Below are positions 1-9,482 of a stretch of 64,000 nucleotides of DNA, piece by piece (position 1 is the stretch's first letter; the number at the start of each line of letters is the position of its first letter). A program made the translations under genes and the position numbers. Origin of the DNA: Nocardia goodfellowii. Its GTDB lineage: Bacteria; Actinomycetota; Actinomycetes; Mycobacteriales; Mycobacteriaceae. The notes beneath the pieces are model-generated. The model did no database searches and had not been told where the DNA came from. It saw only the letters and a program-made list of their open reading frames with translations. The stretch lies in the NCBI RefSeq assembly GCF_017875645.1, contig NZ_JAGGMR010000001.1, positions 7,130,001 through 7,194,000 on the forward strand, written 5' to 3'.

Positions 1-830
1 TAACTCCACTTGGCGCGGCTCTGCCCGAGGCCGCGGCCCCAGATGCCGCCGTCGGCCAGCGAGTAGAGGGCTTGGCGCGCTTGGTATCCGATGCCCTGCG
101 GGTCAGCTTCGGGATTGAAGAAGTTGCGCATGCGGTCGGATCGGTAACCGGCCGACAATGCCAGCACGCCCGCCGCGATCACGCCGGAGACCGAGATGGT
201 GATGAACAGCCGCACCGGCAGTCCGCCGAACCACAGCAGCGCCGCGAGCACCACGCCGAGGGCGATGGTGGTGGACAGGTTCGGCTGCAGCACGACCAGC
301 AGGCAGACCAGCAGACCGGCCGGGACCAGCGGCACCAGAATGTCTTTCAGGCCGGCCCGCTCCGAACGCCGCGAAGCGAGCAGATGCGCGCCCCACACCA
401 CCAGCGTCACCTTGACGATCTCCGACGGCTGCACCGAGATCGGCCCGATCACGAACCAGCGCCGCGCGCCCTGCACCTCCGAGCCGATCCCGGGGACCAG
501 CACCAGCGCCAGCGCGAGCACCGACAGCGCGAACATCGGAAACGACCACTGGCGCAACCGCTTCAGCGGCAGCCGCAACGCCAGATAGAACAGGCCGGTG
601 CCGATGGCGGCGAACATGGCCTGCTGGATGAACAGCGCGTAGGCCGAACCGCCGCCGGCATAGGACTCCACCGACGACGCCGAGAGCACCATGACCAGGC
701 CCAGCACGGTGAGCAGGGTGGCGATGGTGACGACCAGGTGGAACGACGCGAGCGGGCGCGCCAGCCAGGCACCTGCCCAGCGGGCGTTGATCCCCCTGGC
801 CGCCCCGCTCTTCGTCGCCGTTGTCGTCAT
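1..830 (-). CDS. ftsW: FtsW, septal peptidoglycan glycosyltransferase (partial, 3' end outside window)
   Basis: SEDS-family membrane glycosyltransferase that polymerises septal peptidoglycan together with the class B PBP encoded in the same operon. Only the first 276 codons are present; the frame is still open at the left edge. The ATG at 828-830 overlaps the murD stop as ATGA, which indicates translational coupling. A basic N-terminus is followed by hydrophobic helices (first about residues 31-52). GARRWF at residues 121-126 and QPSE at 134-137 are typical of SEDS proteins, and the motif GIGYQARQALYSLADGG lies near the window edge. It is the last gene of the dcw run visible here; murG and murC would be expected further left. 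Confidence 0.95.
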   Translation of the reverse strand, partial: MTTTATKSGAARGINARWAGAWLARPLASFHLVVTIATLLTVLGLVMVLSASSVESYAGGGSAYALFIQQAMFAAIGTGLFYLALRLPLKRLRQWSFPMFALSVLALALVLVPGIGSEVQGARRWFVIGPISVQPSEIVKVTLVVWGAHLLASRRSERAGLKDILVPLVPAGLLVCLLVVLQPNLSTTIALGVVLAALLWFGGLPVRLFITISVSGVIAAGVLALSAGYRSDRMRNFFNPEADPQGIGYQARQALYSLADGGIWGRGLGQSRAKWS

Positions 831-2341
831 AGTTGCCGCCCGATGTCCCCGTCCTCCAACGCGTGCACGGCCTCCGCGAAGCTACGGCCGCGATGGGTGT
901 AATCGGCGAACATGTCCAGCGACGCGGCCGCGGGGGCGAGCAGCACGGTGTCACCGTGATTGGCCATACCGGCCGCCGCGCGCACGGCACGCGCCATAAC
1001 AGCGTCGGCCTTCTCCATCCGCACCCCTGGGTCATCTGGTTGCGCCGCGGACTCCGGTCCCGCGTCCATCAGTGCATCGTCTCCCGCCCACACCTCGATG
1101 ACCGGGACATCGGGCGCGTGTCGCGCCAACGCGGCGGCGATCACCGGTGCGTCGGACCCGATGAGCACGGCGCCGACCAGCCGGTCGGCGACCTCCTCGA
1201 TCAGATCCTCGACGTGCGCGCCCTTCAACTGCCCACCGGCGACCCAAACCACTTGGGGGTGAGCCAAAATCGAGGACCGCGCCGCATGCGGATTGGTGGC
1301 CTTGGAGTCGTCGATGAAGTTGACGCCCGCGACTTCGCGCACGAACGCGGCGCGGTGCGGTCCGACCTTGTGTTCGATCAGGCCCTCGCGCACGAACTGC
1401 GGCGCCACATCGATGGCGCGGGTCAGCGCCGCGGCGGCCAGCGCGTCGGCGACACCGGCGGGACCGGGCGGGCTGATATCGCCGATCTCGGCCAGGATCG
1501 CGGCCTTGGTGAACGCGCGGTCCAGCAGCTTGCCGTCGACCACGCCGAGTTCCCCGTCGGCGGGCACGCCGATGCGGAATCCGACGGTGCGCCGCGCCTT
1601 GGACTTACGCGCCAGTGCGGCCGCGACCGCGTCGTCCAGACCCACCACCCCGACCCGGCCGTACAGCGCGCGGGCCTTCGCGGCGGCGTAGGCGTCCAGG
1701 CCGCCGTGCCAATCCAGATGATCCTCGGCCACATTCAGCACCACACCGGCCTCGGGCCGCACCGACGGCGCCCAGTGCAGCTGGAACGAGGACAGTTCCA
1801 CCGCGAGCACCTGCGGGCCGGGGCTGCGCCGCAGCGCGTCCAGGATGGGCAGGCCGATATTGCCGCAGGCCACGCTGGCGATGCCGGCGGCGCGCAGGAT
1901 CGCATGGGTCATCTGGGTGGTGGTGGTCTTGCCGTTGGTGCCGGTCACCACCAGCCACTTGCGGGCCGGACCGTAGATCCGAGCCTGATCCACCCACCAG
2001 GCGAATTCCACGTCACCCCAGACCGGGATGCCCTCGGTGACCGCCGATACCAGCACCGGCGAGTCCGGGCGCCAGCCGGGGCTGGTGATGACGAGCGCGA
2101 ACCGGCTCAGGTCCGCGCTTTCCAGCGCCACGCTGCCGGCTACTTCGAGCCCGAGCTCGGCGGCTTCGGCGAGCGCTTTCGCGCCGCCGTCGGTCACCAC
2201 CGGATGCGCGCCGATATCGCGCAGCGGTTCGATCAGCGAACGGCCGGAAACACCCCAGCCCGCGACGAGAACGTCACGGCCACGCAGGAATTCCAGCATG
2301 GGTCCCGGTGAACGCAGGGCCCGCGGAGAATGGTCGACCAC
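827..2341 (-). CDS. murD: UDP-N-acetylmuramoyl-L-alanine--D-glutamate ligase
   Basis: Cytoplasmic Mur ligase that adds D-glutamate to UDP-MurNAc-L-Ala using ATP. The 504-residue protein has an N-terminal Rossmann-like domain (VLVAGWGVSGRS, about residues 24-35), the ATP loop VTGTNGKTTTT at about 132-142, and a C-terminal domain with the invariant DDSKATNPHA segment. The start chosen is GTG at 2341, 7 bases after the mraY stop. An in-frame ATG at 2299 (MLEFLRG) is a possible shorter start, because mycobacterial MurD begins close to this motif. Stop and ftsW start overlap by 4 bases. Confidence 0.95.
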   Translation of the reverse strand: MVDHSPRALRSPGPMLEFLRGRDVLVAGWGVSGRSLIEPLRDIGAHPVVTDGGAKALAEAAELGLEVAGSVALESADLSRFALVITSPGWRPDSPVLVSAVTEGIPVWGDVEFAWWVDQARIYGPARKWLVVTGTNGKTTTTQMTHAILRAAGIASVACGNIGLPILDALRRSPGPQVLAVELSSFQLHWAPSVRPEAGVVLNVAEDHLDWHGGLDAYAAAKARALYGRVGVVGLDDAVAAALARKSKARRTVGFRIGVPADGELGVVDGKLLDRAFTKAAILAEIGDISPPGPAGVADALAAAALTRAIDVAPQFVREGLIEHKVGPHRAAFVREVAGVNFIDDSKATNPHAARSSILAHPQVVWVAGGQLKGAHVEDLIEEVADRLVGAVLIGSDAPVIAAALARHAPDVPVIEVWAGDDALMDAGPESAAQPDDPGVRMEKADAVMARAVRAAAGMANHGDTVLLAPAAASLDMFADYTHRGRSFAEAVHALEDGDIGRQL

Positions 2342-2348
2342 GCTTGTT

Positions 2349-3425
2349 TCACCCGACCTTGGAGAGATATTCGCTGTAGAACAAACCGAGTCCGACCGCG
2401 GAAGCCATGGCGGCCAGCAGCCAGAACCGGATGATCACTGTAGTTTCCGCCCATTTACTGAGTTCGAAATGGTGATGGAAGGGCGCCATCTTGAACAATC
2501 GATTACGCGTAGTGCGATACACCGCCACCTGCAGCACCACCGAGAGCGCCTCGGCCACGAACAGCGCGCCGATGACGACCATCAGCAGTTCGGTGCGGGT
2601 GGTGATGGACAGGCCGGCGAGCATGCCGCCGAGCGCGAGCGAGCCGGTGTCACCCATGAAGATCTTGGCGGGCGCGGCATTCCACCACAGGAAGCCGATA
2701 CACGCCGCCGCGCCGGAGGCACACACCAGCGCCAGGTCCAGCGGGTCGCGCACGTCGTAGCAGCCGCGCTCCACCTCGAACGAGCAGGAGTGGTAGTACT
2801 GCCAGAACGTGATGATCACGTAGCCGCCCAGCACCAGGCTCATCGAGCCGGCGGCCAGGCCGTCCAGGCCGTCGGTCAGGTTCACCGCGTTGGACCAGGC
2901 GATGACCAGGATGGACACCCAGACCAGGAAGATGATCGCGCCCATCGAGACGGTGGCGATATCGCGGACGTAGGACAGGTGTCGGCTGGCCGGGGTGATG
3001 CCGTGGTCGTTGCGGAATTGCAGTGCGAGAACACCGAATACGACGGCGGCGGTGAGCTGGCCGAGGTATTTGCCCGCCGCGGTGAGGCCCAGATTGCGCT
3101 GCTTGCGGATCTTGATGAAGTCGTCGACGAAGCCGACGGCGCCCAGCGCGGTCGCCAGGCCCAGCACCAGCAGCGCCGACGCCGAGGGACCATCGGCGTC
3201 GTACATGATGCCGATCAGATGCGAACCGAGGTAGCCAGCCCACATGCCGATCAGGATCGCGACGCCGCCCATGGTCGGTGTGCCGCGCTTGGCCTGATGG
3301 CTGGCCGGGCCGTCGACCCGGATCTCCTGGCCGAAGCCCTGTTTCGCGAACATCTTGATCAGCAACGGCGTCAACATGATCGACACCGCTAGCGCGATCG
3401 CCGCCGCGAATAGTATCTGCCTCAT
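2349..3425 (-). CDS. mraY: Phospho-N-acetylmuramoyl-pentapeptide transferase
   Basis: Integral membrane enzyme that transfers phospho-MurNAc-pentapeptide to undecaprenyl phosphate, forming lipid I. The 358-residue protein starts at ATG 3425 ([15 protein letters not shown], a first membrane helix). Family signatures are present: [17 protein letters not shown], the VGFVDDF aspartate pair, the [13 protein letters not shown] loop and the PFHHHFE histidine cluster near the C-terminus. The ATG overlaps, as ATGA, the stop of a 24-residue mini-ORF (3422-3496); the bases AGCGAGGC end 6 bases before the start. murF lies 148 bases upstream instead of overlapping, which is odd in this otherwise tight operon. 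Confidence 0.96.
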   Translation of the reverse strand: MRQILFAAAIALAVSIMLTPLLIKMFAKQGFGQEIRVDGPASHQAKRGTPTMGGVAILIGMWAGYLGSHLIGIMYDADGPSASALLVLGLATALGAVGFVDDFIKIRKQRNLGLTAAGKYLGQLTAAVVFGVLALQFRNDHGITPASRHLSYVRDIATVSMGAIIFLVWVSILVIAWSNAVNLTDGLDGLAAGSMSLVLGGYVIITFWQYYHSCSFEVERGCYDVRDPLDLALVCASGAAACIGFLWWNAAPAKIFMGDTGSLALGGMLAGLSITTRTELLMVVIGALFVAEALSVVLQVAVYRTTRNRLFKMAPFHHHFELSKWAETTVIIRFWLLAAMASAVGLGLFYSEYLSKVG

Positions 3426-3496
3426 GAACAAGCCTCGCTGACGCTCGGCTTGTTCGTTCGGCGCGCCGCTGTATTTTTCACCGTGCGCTCGCGCAC
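3422..3496 (-). CDS. Leader mini-ORF coupled to mraY (24 residues)
   Basis: A GTG at 3496 opens a 24-codon frame that begins MRERT and ends [10 protein letters not shown]. Its TGA (3422-3424) overlaps the mraY ATG. The start is preceded by AGCGAGGC and a 6-base spacer, the same arrangement that precedes mraY. It closely resembles the mini-ORF at 58560-58631, which begins MRERT and ends PEPSVSEARG. I infer a role in translational coupling of mraY; a functional peptide is possible but unproven. It is a member of a recurrent family in this window and not a recognised protein. Confidence 0.5.
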   Translation of the reverse strand: MRERTVKNTAARRTNKPSVSEACS

Positions 3497-3564
3497 GACC
3501 GCGCCTCGCTGACGCTGCGGCAAAGCAACGGTCCGGCGCCACCCTCCGTCGGCTGGAGCCACAT
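3478..3564 (-). CDS. Upstream leader mini-ORF between murF and mraY (28 residues)
   Basis: An ATG at 3564, 9 bases after the murF stop and preceded by TGAGGAAGCGAA, which resembles a ribosome-binding site, opens a 28-codon frame. It contains CRSVSEAR in its second half, the same SVSEA core found in the other mini-ORFs, and overlaps the next mini-ORF (3422-3496) by 19 bases in another frame. With that one it forms a chain murF, mini-ORF 1, mini-ORF 2, mraY that could keep ribosomes loaded across the gap. Coding status is inferred from position and motif only. Confidence 0.35.
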   Translation of the reverse strand: MWLQPTEGGAGPLLCRSVSEARSCASAR

Positions 3565-3573
3565 TTCGCTTCC

Positions 3574-5091
3574 TCACTGCGCTGCCTCCGTGCTGCTGCC
3601 CCTGCGTTTTCCGGCACGTTCCGCGCTGGTCAGATGTTCGGCGACAGCCCACAGGCCGACCGACTTCGAAGCCTTGACCAACACCACATCGCCCGCTTCG
3701 ACCTCGTCGTCGAGCAGCGCGATGGCCGCGCCGATATCGGGCACGAGGATCGACTCCTCGCCCCATGAGCCTTCCATCACCGCTCCCTGATGCATCGCGC
3801 GGGACGGTCGTCCGGTGCCGACCACGATGAGCCGATCCACATCCAGGCGCACCGCCAGCCGGCCGATGGCGTCGTGTTCGATGACCGATTCCTCGCCCAG
3901 CTCGCCCATTTCACCGAGCACCGCCCAGCTGCGGCGGGGAGTCGCTTCGGCCTTGGACATCGTGACCAGGGCCTTGAGCGCCGCTTTCACCGAATCCGGG
4001 TTGGCGTTGTAGGAGTCGTTGATGACGGTGATGCCGCCATCGGTGTGCTGGACATCCATGCGGCGAGCCGAGGCGGCACGGGCGCCGGACAGGGCCGCGG
4101 CGACCGTGTCGAGGTCGGCGCCGCAGTGCAGCGCGACGGCGGCGGCCGACAAGGCGTTGCCCACCTGGTGCTCGCCGTGCACCGCCAGGCGGATATCGAC
4201 GCTGCCCTGCGGGCTGTGCAGCGTGAAGCCCGCGCGCGCCTGGGAATCCATGTGCACGTCGGTCGCGCGGATGTCGGCGCCGGTGGACTGGCCGACGGTC
4301 ACCACCCGAGCGGCCGTGCGCGTCGCCATGGCGGCGACATTCGGGTCGTCAGCGTTGAGCACCGCGAGACCGGAAGCCGGGAGTGCTTCCACCAGTTCGC
4401 CTTTGGTCTTGGCGATGGCTTCGCGACTGCCGAATTCGCCGAGGTGCGCGGTGCCGACATTGAGCACGACGCCGACGGTCGGCGGGGTCACCCGCGCCGC
4501 CGCGGCAATATGGCCGGGCCCGCGTGCGGACATCTCCAGCACCAGGAAGCGGGTGTGCTCGTCGGCGCGCAGCGCGGTCCACGGGTGGCCGAGTTCGCTG
4601 TTGAACGAGCCGGGCGGAGCGACCACGGTGCCGAGCGGCGCCAGCACCGCGGCGATCAAGTCCTTGGTCGAGGTCTTGCCCGAGGAACCGGTGAGTCCGA
4701 TCACGGTGAGTCCGGTAGTGGCCGTGAGCTTTTCGACGCTGGCCCGAGCCAGTGCGGCGAGCGCCTCGAGCACCGCGGCGCCGGAGCCGTCGGTGTCCGC
4801 GGCCAGCGCGACCGACCTGGACCGGACCTCGCCGGGGGCGGGCGTCACCACGATGGCGGGCACGCCGACCGGCCGGGCCGCCAGCACCGCGACGGCACCC
4901 GCCGCGACCGCGGCGGCCGCGAAATCGTGGCCGTCGGCGCGCGCGCCGGGTAAGGCCAGAAACAGGTCACCGGAACCGATTTCGCGCGAGTCGAATTCGA
5001 CCGAACCCGTCACCCGGGCATCCGGGTCCGGCACGTCGTGCAGCGTCCCGCCCACGACGGCGGCTATCTCCCGCAGTGTCATCTCGATCAT
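3574..5091 (-). CDS. murF: UDP-N-acetylmuramoyl-tripeptide--D-alanyl-D-alanine ligase
   Basis: Cytoplasmic Mur ligase that adds the D-Ala-D-Ala dipeptide to the UDP-MurNAc-tripeptide. The 505-residue protein has the N-terminal domain with [17 protein letters not shown], the ATP loop [13 protein letters not shown] at about 132-144, [12 protein letters not shown], and [11 protein letters not shown] in the C-terminal half. The ATG start overlaps the murE stop as ATGA. The extreme C-terminus (GSSTEAAQ) resembles the SSEA endings of the local mini-ORFs, so the last few residues may derive from the same repeat. Confidence 0.95.
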   Translation of the reverse strand: MIEMTLREIAAVVGGTLHDVPDPDARVTGSVEFDSREIGSGDLFLALPGARADGHDFAAAAVAAGAVAVLAARPVGVPAIVVTPAPGEVRSRSVALAADTDGSGAAVLEALAALARASVEKLTATTGLTVIGLTGSSGKTSTKDLIAAVLAPLGTVVAPPGSFNSELGHPWTALRADEHTRFLVLEMSARGPGHIAAAARVTPPTVGVVLNVGTAHLGEFGSREAIAKTKGELVEALPASGLAVLNADDPNVAAMATRTAARVVTVGQSTGADIRATDVHMDSQARAGFTLHSPQGSVDIRLAVHGEHQVGNALSAAAVALHCGADLDTVAAALSGARAASARRMDVQHTDGGITVINDSYNANPDSVKAALKALVTMSKAEATPRRSWAVLGEMGELGEESVIEHDAIGRLAVRLDVDRLIVVGTGRPSRAMHQGAVMEGSWGEESILVPDIGAAIALLDDEVEAGDVVLVKASKSVGLWAVAEHLTSAERAGKRRGSSTEAAQ

Positions 5092-6734
5092 CGAACCGTC
5101 AAATCCTCCGCGTCAGTGCCGTTCGGAGTGCGGGGGTGCTTGTGGCGCATCGCCGCGGCGAGCACCTCCCGGTCGTCGAACGGATGTTTCCGGCCGTTGA
5201 TCTCCTGGCCGACCTCGTGTCCTTTGCCCGCGATCAGCACGGCGTCGCCGGGGCGCGCCCACTCGACCGCGGCCGCGATCGCCGCCGCGCGGTCGCCGAT
5301 TTCGCGCACCTCGCCGCGTTCGTCCGCCGAAACCTGGTGTGCCCCGGCGAGTACGGCCGCGCGGATGGCCGCGGGATCCTCGCTGCGCGGGTTGTCGTCG
5401 GTGACGATCAGCAGATCGGCGCCGCGCGCGCCGGCCGCACCCATCAGCGGGCGCTTCCCGGCGTCACGATCGCCGCCCGCACCCACCACAATGGCCAAAC
5501 GTCCTGCCGTGCCGGTGAATTCGAGATGATCCCGCAGCGTCGCGATGACCGACTCCACCGCGGCGGGCTTGTGCGCGTAGTCCACGACAGCGAGGAAATC
5601 CTGGCCCTCGTCCACCCGCTGCATCCGGCCCGGCACATCGACGGTGGCCAGCGCGGCCGCCGCCACCTCGGAGTCGACGCCGGCCGCCGTGCAGACGGCG
5701 ATGGCGAGCAGTCCGTTGGCGACGTTGTAGCGGCCCGGAAGCCGCAGGCGCACCGGGAAACTGCCGCGCCGGGTGGCCGCGGTGAACTCCTGTTCGCCAC
5801 CGCGGGCAACCACCGGACCGGCCAAACCCCAATCGGTGGAACCCATTTGGATACCACCGGTGGACACGGTGATCGGCGCGTCGAGCTCGGCGGCCAGCCG
5901 CCGACCCCACTCGTCGTCGACACAGATCACCGACGTCTCGGCGGCGACCGGCGAATCCGGTTCGAACAGACGGCGTTTCGCGGCGAAGTAGTCCTCGAAG
6001 TCGGCGTGGAAATCCAGGTGGTCCTGCGAAAGATTGGTGAACGCGCCTACCGCGAACCGGACACCGTCGACACGGCCCAGCGCCAACGCGTGACTGGACA
6101 CCTCCATCACCACCGCGTCCACACCCTGCTCGACCATCAGCGCGAACATGGCGTGCAGCTGCGGCGCCTCCGGGGTGGTCAGCGCGCTCGGCACCCGCTG
6201 CCCGCCGATGCGGGTCTCGATGGTGCCGATCAGCGCGGTGGACAACCCGGCCGCCGCCAGTCCCGCCTCCACCAGATAGGCGGTGGTGGTCTTGCCGGAG
6301 GTGCCGGTGATCCCGATGACACGCAGGCGATGCGACGGATCGCCGTACAGGGCCGCCGACAACTCGCCCAGCACCGCGCGCGGTTGTTCACGCACCAGCA
6401 CCGGCACGTCGATCGCACCGATCAGATCGGCGCCCGCGGTATCGGTCAGCACCGCGACCGCACCGCGTTCGACGGCGTCGTGCGCGAATCGCGCGCCGTG
6501 CGCTTGCGCGCCGGGCAGCCCCGCGAACAGGTCACCCGGGCGCACCGCGTTCGAGCGCTGTTCGACACCGGTGACCGCCACATGCGCCTGGTCCGGGCCC
6601 GACAGCCGGGCCCCGGTCAGTTCCAGCACGGTGGACAGCGGTGTCGACCGGACAACCGCCGGCCGCAACACAGGCGGGCTGGACTGCGCGGGCACCTTGC
6701 TCCTCTCGGATTCGGACATCTTCGGGTATTGCAC
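5088..6734 (-). CDS. murE: UDP-N-acetylmuramoyl-L-alanyl-D-glutamate--2,6-diaminopimelate ligase
   Basis: Cytoplasmic Mur ligase that adds the third stem residue. The DDNPRSEDP motif near residue 450 contains the DNPR sequence of meso-diaminopimelate-specific MurE, so the cell wall is of the DAP type expected for Nocardia. The ATP loop GITGTSGKTTT is at residues 141-151. The first Met (6734) and the Met at 6719 (MSESERS) are both possible starts. 79 bases separate it from pbpB, one of the few junctions in the operon that do not overlap. Confidence 0.95.
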   Translation of the reverse strand: MQYPKMSESERSKVPAQSSPPVLRPAVVRSTPLSTVLELTGARLSGPDQAHVAVTGVEQRSNAVRPGDLFAGLPGAQAHGARFAHDAVERGAVAVLTDTAGADLIGAIDVPVLVREQPRAVLGELSAALYGDPSHRLRVIGITGTSGKTTTAYLVEAGLAAAGLSTALIGTIETRIGGQRVPSALTTPEAPQLHAMFALMVEQGVDAVVMEVSSHALALGRVDGVRFAVGAFTNLSQDHLDFHADFEDYFAAKRRLFEPDSPVAAETSVICVDDEWGRRLAAELDAPITVSTGGIQMGSTDWGLAGPVVARGGEQEFTAATRRGSFPVRLRLPGRYNVANGLLAIAVCTAAGVDSEVAAAALATVDVPGRMQRVDEGQDFLAVVDYAHKPAAVESVIATLRDHLEFTGTAGRLAIVVGAGGDRDAGKRPLMGAAGARGADLLIVTDDNPRSEDPAAIRAAVLAGAHQVSADERGEVREIGDRAAAIAAAVEWARPGDAVLIAGKGHEVGQEINGRKHPFDDREVLAAAMRHKHPRTPNGTDAEDLTVR

Positions 6735-6813
6735 GGATTGCGACGAGTCAGGTTACCGACGGGCGGACACCAGCGAACAACGCGCCTCGGTGTTGCGGCG
6801 CGGGATCCGCCGG

Positions 6814-8712
6814 TTAGGCATCAGCGCGCAGGACGAAACGCTGCGCCGGTGCGGCCGAGGGCGGCACACGATCACGCTGCAGAGCCCAGGAGGCGATGCT
6901 GTGGAACAGCGGCGCCGCGGACTGTCCGCCGCTGCCGTCGGAACTGCGCACCGGGTTGTCCAGCATCAGGCCGATGACATAGCGCGGGTTGTCGGCGGGT
7001 GCGATGCCGGCGAAGGTGATCCAGTAGCTGGAGCTGGAATAGCAACCGCAGCGCTGATCGATCTTCTGCGCGGTGCCGGTCTTGCCGGCGATCTGGTAGC
7101 CCTCGACGGCCGCGGGTGCACCGGTGCCGTTCTGCTCGGCGCTCATCGGGTCTTTCTGTACCACCGCCTGGAACATGGTGCGCAGCGTGGCCGCGGTCTG
7201 CGGGCTCACGACACGCACGCCCTCGGGCGCGGGCTCCTCGGTGCGGGCGCCGTCCGGGGCGACGGTGGCCTTGACGATGCGCGGCGGCACCCGCAGCCCG
7301 TCGTTGGCGATGGCCTGATACATGCCGGTCATCTGCAGCGTGGACATCGAAAGACCCTGCCCGATAGGCAGATTCGCGAACGTACCGCCGGACCACTGGT
7401 CGCGCGAGGGCACCAGGCCCGCCGTCTCGCCGGGCAGACCGACGCCGGTGCGCTGCCCCAGCCCGAACCGGTGCACCATGTCCGCGAAGCGATCCTCGCC
7501 CACCCGCTGGGCCAGCATCAGCGTGCCCACGTTGGAGGACTTACCGAAGATGCCGGTGGTCGTGTAGGGCACGGTGCCGTGCTCCCAGGCGTCACCGACG
7601 GTGACCCCGGCCATCCGGATCGAACCGGGAACCTGCAAAACCTCATCGGGATCGGTGAGCCCGTACTCGATCGCGGCGGCCGCCGTGATGATCTTGTTCA
7701 CCGAACCGGGCTCGAACGGGTCGCTCACCGAGGGGTTGCTCTTCTTGGCGGTATCCCAGTTCTCCGGGCGCAGGGCGGGATTGAAGGTGCTGTCGTTGGC
7801 CATGGCCAGCACCTGGCCGGTCTTGGCGTCCAGCACCACCGCGGAAGCGCCTTGCGCGCCGGACATCTCGCGCGCCTGCTGCACCTGCTGCTGCACGTAG
7901 TACTGCAGATCCTGGTCCAAGGTCAGCTCGACGCTGTTGCCGTTCACCGCGGGCTGCTTGTCCCGCCAGCTGCCGGGGATGACCGCGCCGTCGGAGCCGC
8001 GATCGTAGGTGTGCGAACCGTCGGTGCCCGCGAGCACCGCGTCCAGCGACGATTCCAGCCCGATCAGGCCGTGCCCGTCCCAGCCGGTGGCACCGATGAC
8101 ATTGGCCGCCAGTGAACCACCGGGATACTCGCGCAGCGACTGTTGTTCGGCCCCCACCTCGGGGTATTGCGCGGTGATCTCGCTGGCGATGCGGGCGTCG
8201 ACATTGCGCACGAGATACACGAAAGTCTCGTCGCCACGCAGCTTCTCCAGCAGCGCGGACACCGTGGGCGCCTGCTTGCCGAGCTTGTCGTGGATGGTCT
8301 TGGCGATCTCTTCCAGCCGCTTGTCCGGATCGGGCGCCTTCTCGCTCTTGGCCTTCTTCGCTTCCAGATCCTTACGCACCTGCACCGGCTGGAAGGTCAG
8401 CGCCTTCGCGGTGATGGTGAAGGCCAGCTTGTTGCCGAAGCGGTCGGTGATGGTGCCGCGGGTGGCGTGGTCGATATCCCGGGCGGTGCGCTGGCTCGCG
8501 GCCTGCGCGGACAGACCCGGCGCGGCAATGCTCTGCACCCACAACAGCTGCAGCGCGACGACAGCCAGCGCGATCAGCATGACTATCCGGCCGACGCCGA
8601 TGCGCAACCGCACCGGGTTGTCCATGCCGCCCGCCGCCGTCTTGCGTGATCCTGGGCCGCCGGGCGGCCGCGGCCCGCGGCGCTGACGCGGCGCGGGCCT
8701 GGTGTGAGTCAC
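6814..8712 (-). CDS. pbpB: Division-specific class B penicillin-binding protein (PBP3/FtsI)
   Basis: Septal transpeptidase that cross-links peptidoglycan in partnership with FtsW. The 632-residue protein has a basic proline-rich cytoplasmic tail, one membrane helix at about 42-64, a dimerisation domain, and a transpeptidase domain with all three active-site motifs: S337-V-N-K340 within EPGSVNK, S392-S-N394, and K544-T-G546. The GTG start overlaps the stop of the FtsL-like gene by 4 bases. This arrangement (FtsL-like gene, pbpB, murE) is standard for actinobacterial dcw clusters. Confidence 0.95.
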   Translation of the reverse strand: MTHTRPAPRQRRGPRPPGGPGSRKTAAGGMDNPVRLRIGVGRIVMLIALAVVALQLLWVQSIAAPGLSAQAASQRTARDIDHATRGTITDRFGNKLAFTITAKALTFQPVQVRKDLEAKKAKSEKAPDPDKRLEEIAKTIHDKLGKQAPTVSALLEKLRGDETFVYLVRNVDARIASEITAQYPEVGAEQQSLREYPGGSLAANVIGATGWDGHGLIGLESSLDAVLAGTDGSHTYDRGSDGAVIPGSWRDKQPAVNGNSVELTLDQDLQYYVQQQVQQAREMSGAQGASAVVLDAKTGQVLAMANDSTFNPALRPENWDTAKKSNPSVSDPFEPGSVNKIITAAAAIEYGLTDPDEVLQVPGSIRMAGVTVGDAWEHGTVPYTTTGIFGKSSNVGTLMLAQRVGEDRFADMVHRFGLGQRTGVGLPGETAGLVPSRDQWSGGTFANLPIGQGLSMSTLQMTGMYQAIANDGLRVPPRIVKATVAPDGARTEEPAPEGVRVVSPQTAATLRTMFQAVVQKDPMSAEQNGTGAPAAVEGYQIAGKTGTAQKIDQRCGCYSSSSYWITFAGIAPADNPRYVIGLMLDNPVRSSDGSGGQSAAPLFHSIASWALQRDRVPPSAAPAQRFVLRADA

Positions 8713-9482
8713 CGAGTGACCTCCTGCGGTGCTGCGATCGGCGAGGGCACCGGGCTGGGCGTCGGTGCGGCCTGCTGCGCGGCGGGCGCGGGGTTGGGGG
8801 TGGTGTGCGCGGTGGCGCCGTTGGCCTGGTCGGTGTTCGCCTGGCCGGCCGAGCGCGGCGGGGCCACCGGAACCACCCGTTCGCCGTGCGCCTGGGCGTG
8901 CGGCTGCGGAGCGGGCTGGGCGGGCGGGGTGTTCAGGGGCGGCGCGGGCGCGCCCTGGGCGGGCGTCGGGTCACCCATCACCGAAATGGCGCCGTCCGGC
9001 GCGATGATCAGCCGGGCCGGATCCTTGGCCGGGATCATGCCGAGTTCGCGCGCCCGTGCGGCGAGTTCGGGCGCCGAGTCGGCGGCCTCTACCTCGCGCT
9101 GCAGGCCGGCGCGTTCCTCGGACAGTTTACGGTTGAGCGAGCGGGCGTCGCTGAGCTGGTAGCTGTCCTCGGCGGCCCGCGTGGTGAGCAGCAGGGTGAG
9201 CGCGAGACCGCAGCCGAGCAGCGCGATGATCGCCGCCACGAAGGGAATACGGGTGGCCATGACCGAGCTGCGCCGTCTGGGCAGCTTCGGCGAGGCCTGT
9301 TCCTTGGTTTCGGCCCGCAGCTTGCGCCTGGCGTAAGCCTTCTCCGCCGCATCGGGTTTGGCCCGCCCGGCGGCCTGCACTCGCCGGGCGACCCGACCCG
9401 GTTGTGCGGCACGTTCCTTGGCCGGCCCACCCGCTGCCCGGCCACCCCCCACGGAGCCGCTGCGCGGCGCTGCGATAGTCAT
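8709..9482 (-). CDS. FtsL-like septum formation protein
   Basis: Short bitopic membrane protein in the ftsL position between rsmH and pbpB. The 257 residues comprise a basic cytoplasmic N-terminus, a membrane helix at about 80-99 ([19 protein letters not shown]), and an extracytoplasmic coiled-coil segment (about 110-140, [17 protein letters not shown]). A long Pro/Ala-rich low-complexity tail runs from about residue 160 to the end. FtsL normally pairs with FtsB (DivIC) and FtsQ to activate FtsW/FtsI. Identification rests on position and topology, because FtsL sequences diverge strongly. Both ends overlap their neighbours by 4 bases. Confidence 0.85.
   Translation of the reverse strand: MTIAAPRSGSVGGGRAAGGPAKERAAQPGRVARRVQAAGRAKPDAAEKAYARRKLRAETKEQASPKLPRRRSSVMATRIPFVAAIIALLGCGLALTLLLTTRAAEDSYQLSDARSLNRKLSEERAGLQREVEAADSAPELAARARELGMIPAKDPARLIIAPDGAISVMGDPTPAQGAPAPPLNTPPAQPAPQPHAQAHGERVVPVAPPRSAGQANTDQANGATAHTTPNPAPAAQQAAPTPSPVPSPIAAPQEVTR

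Noticed and set aside
72-2341. Long open frames opposite murD, ftsW and many other genes
   Set aside because: High GC leaves antisense frames open. Their translations are Arg/Pro/His-rich, lack family motifs and overlap well-identified genes.
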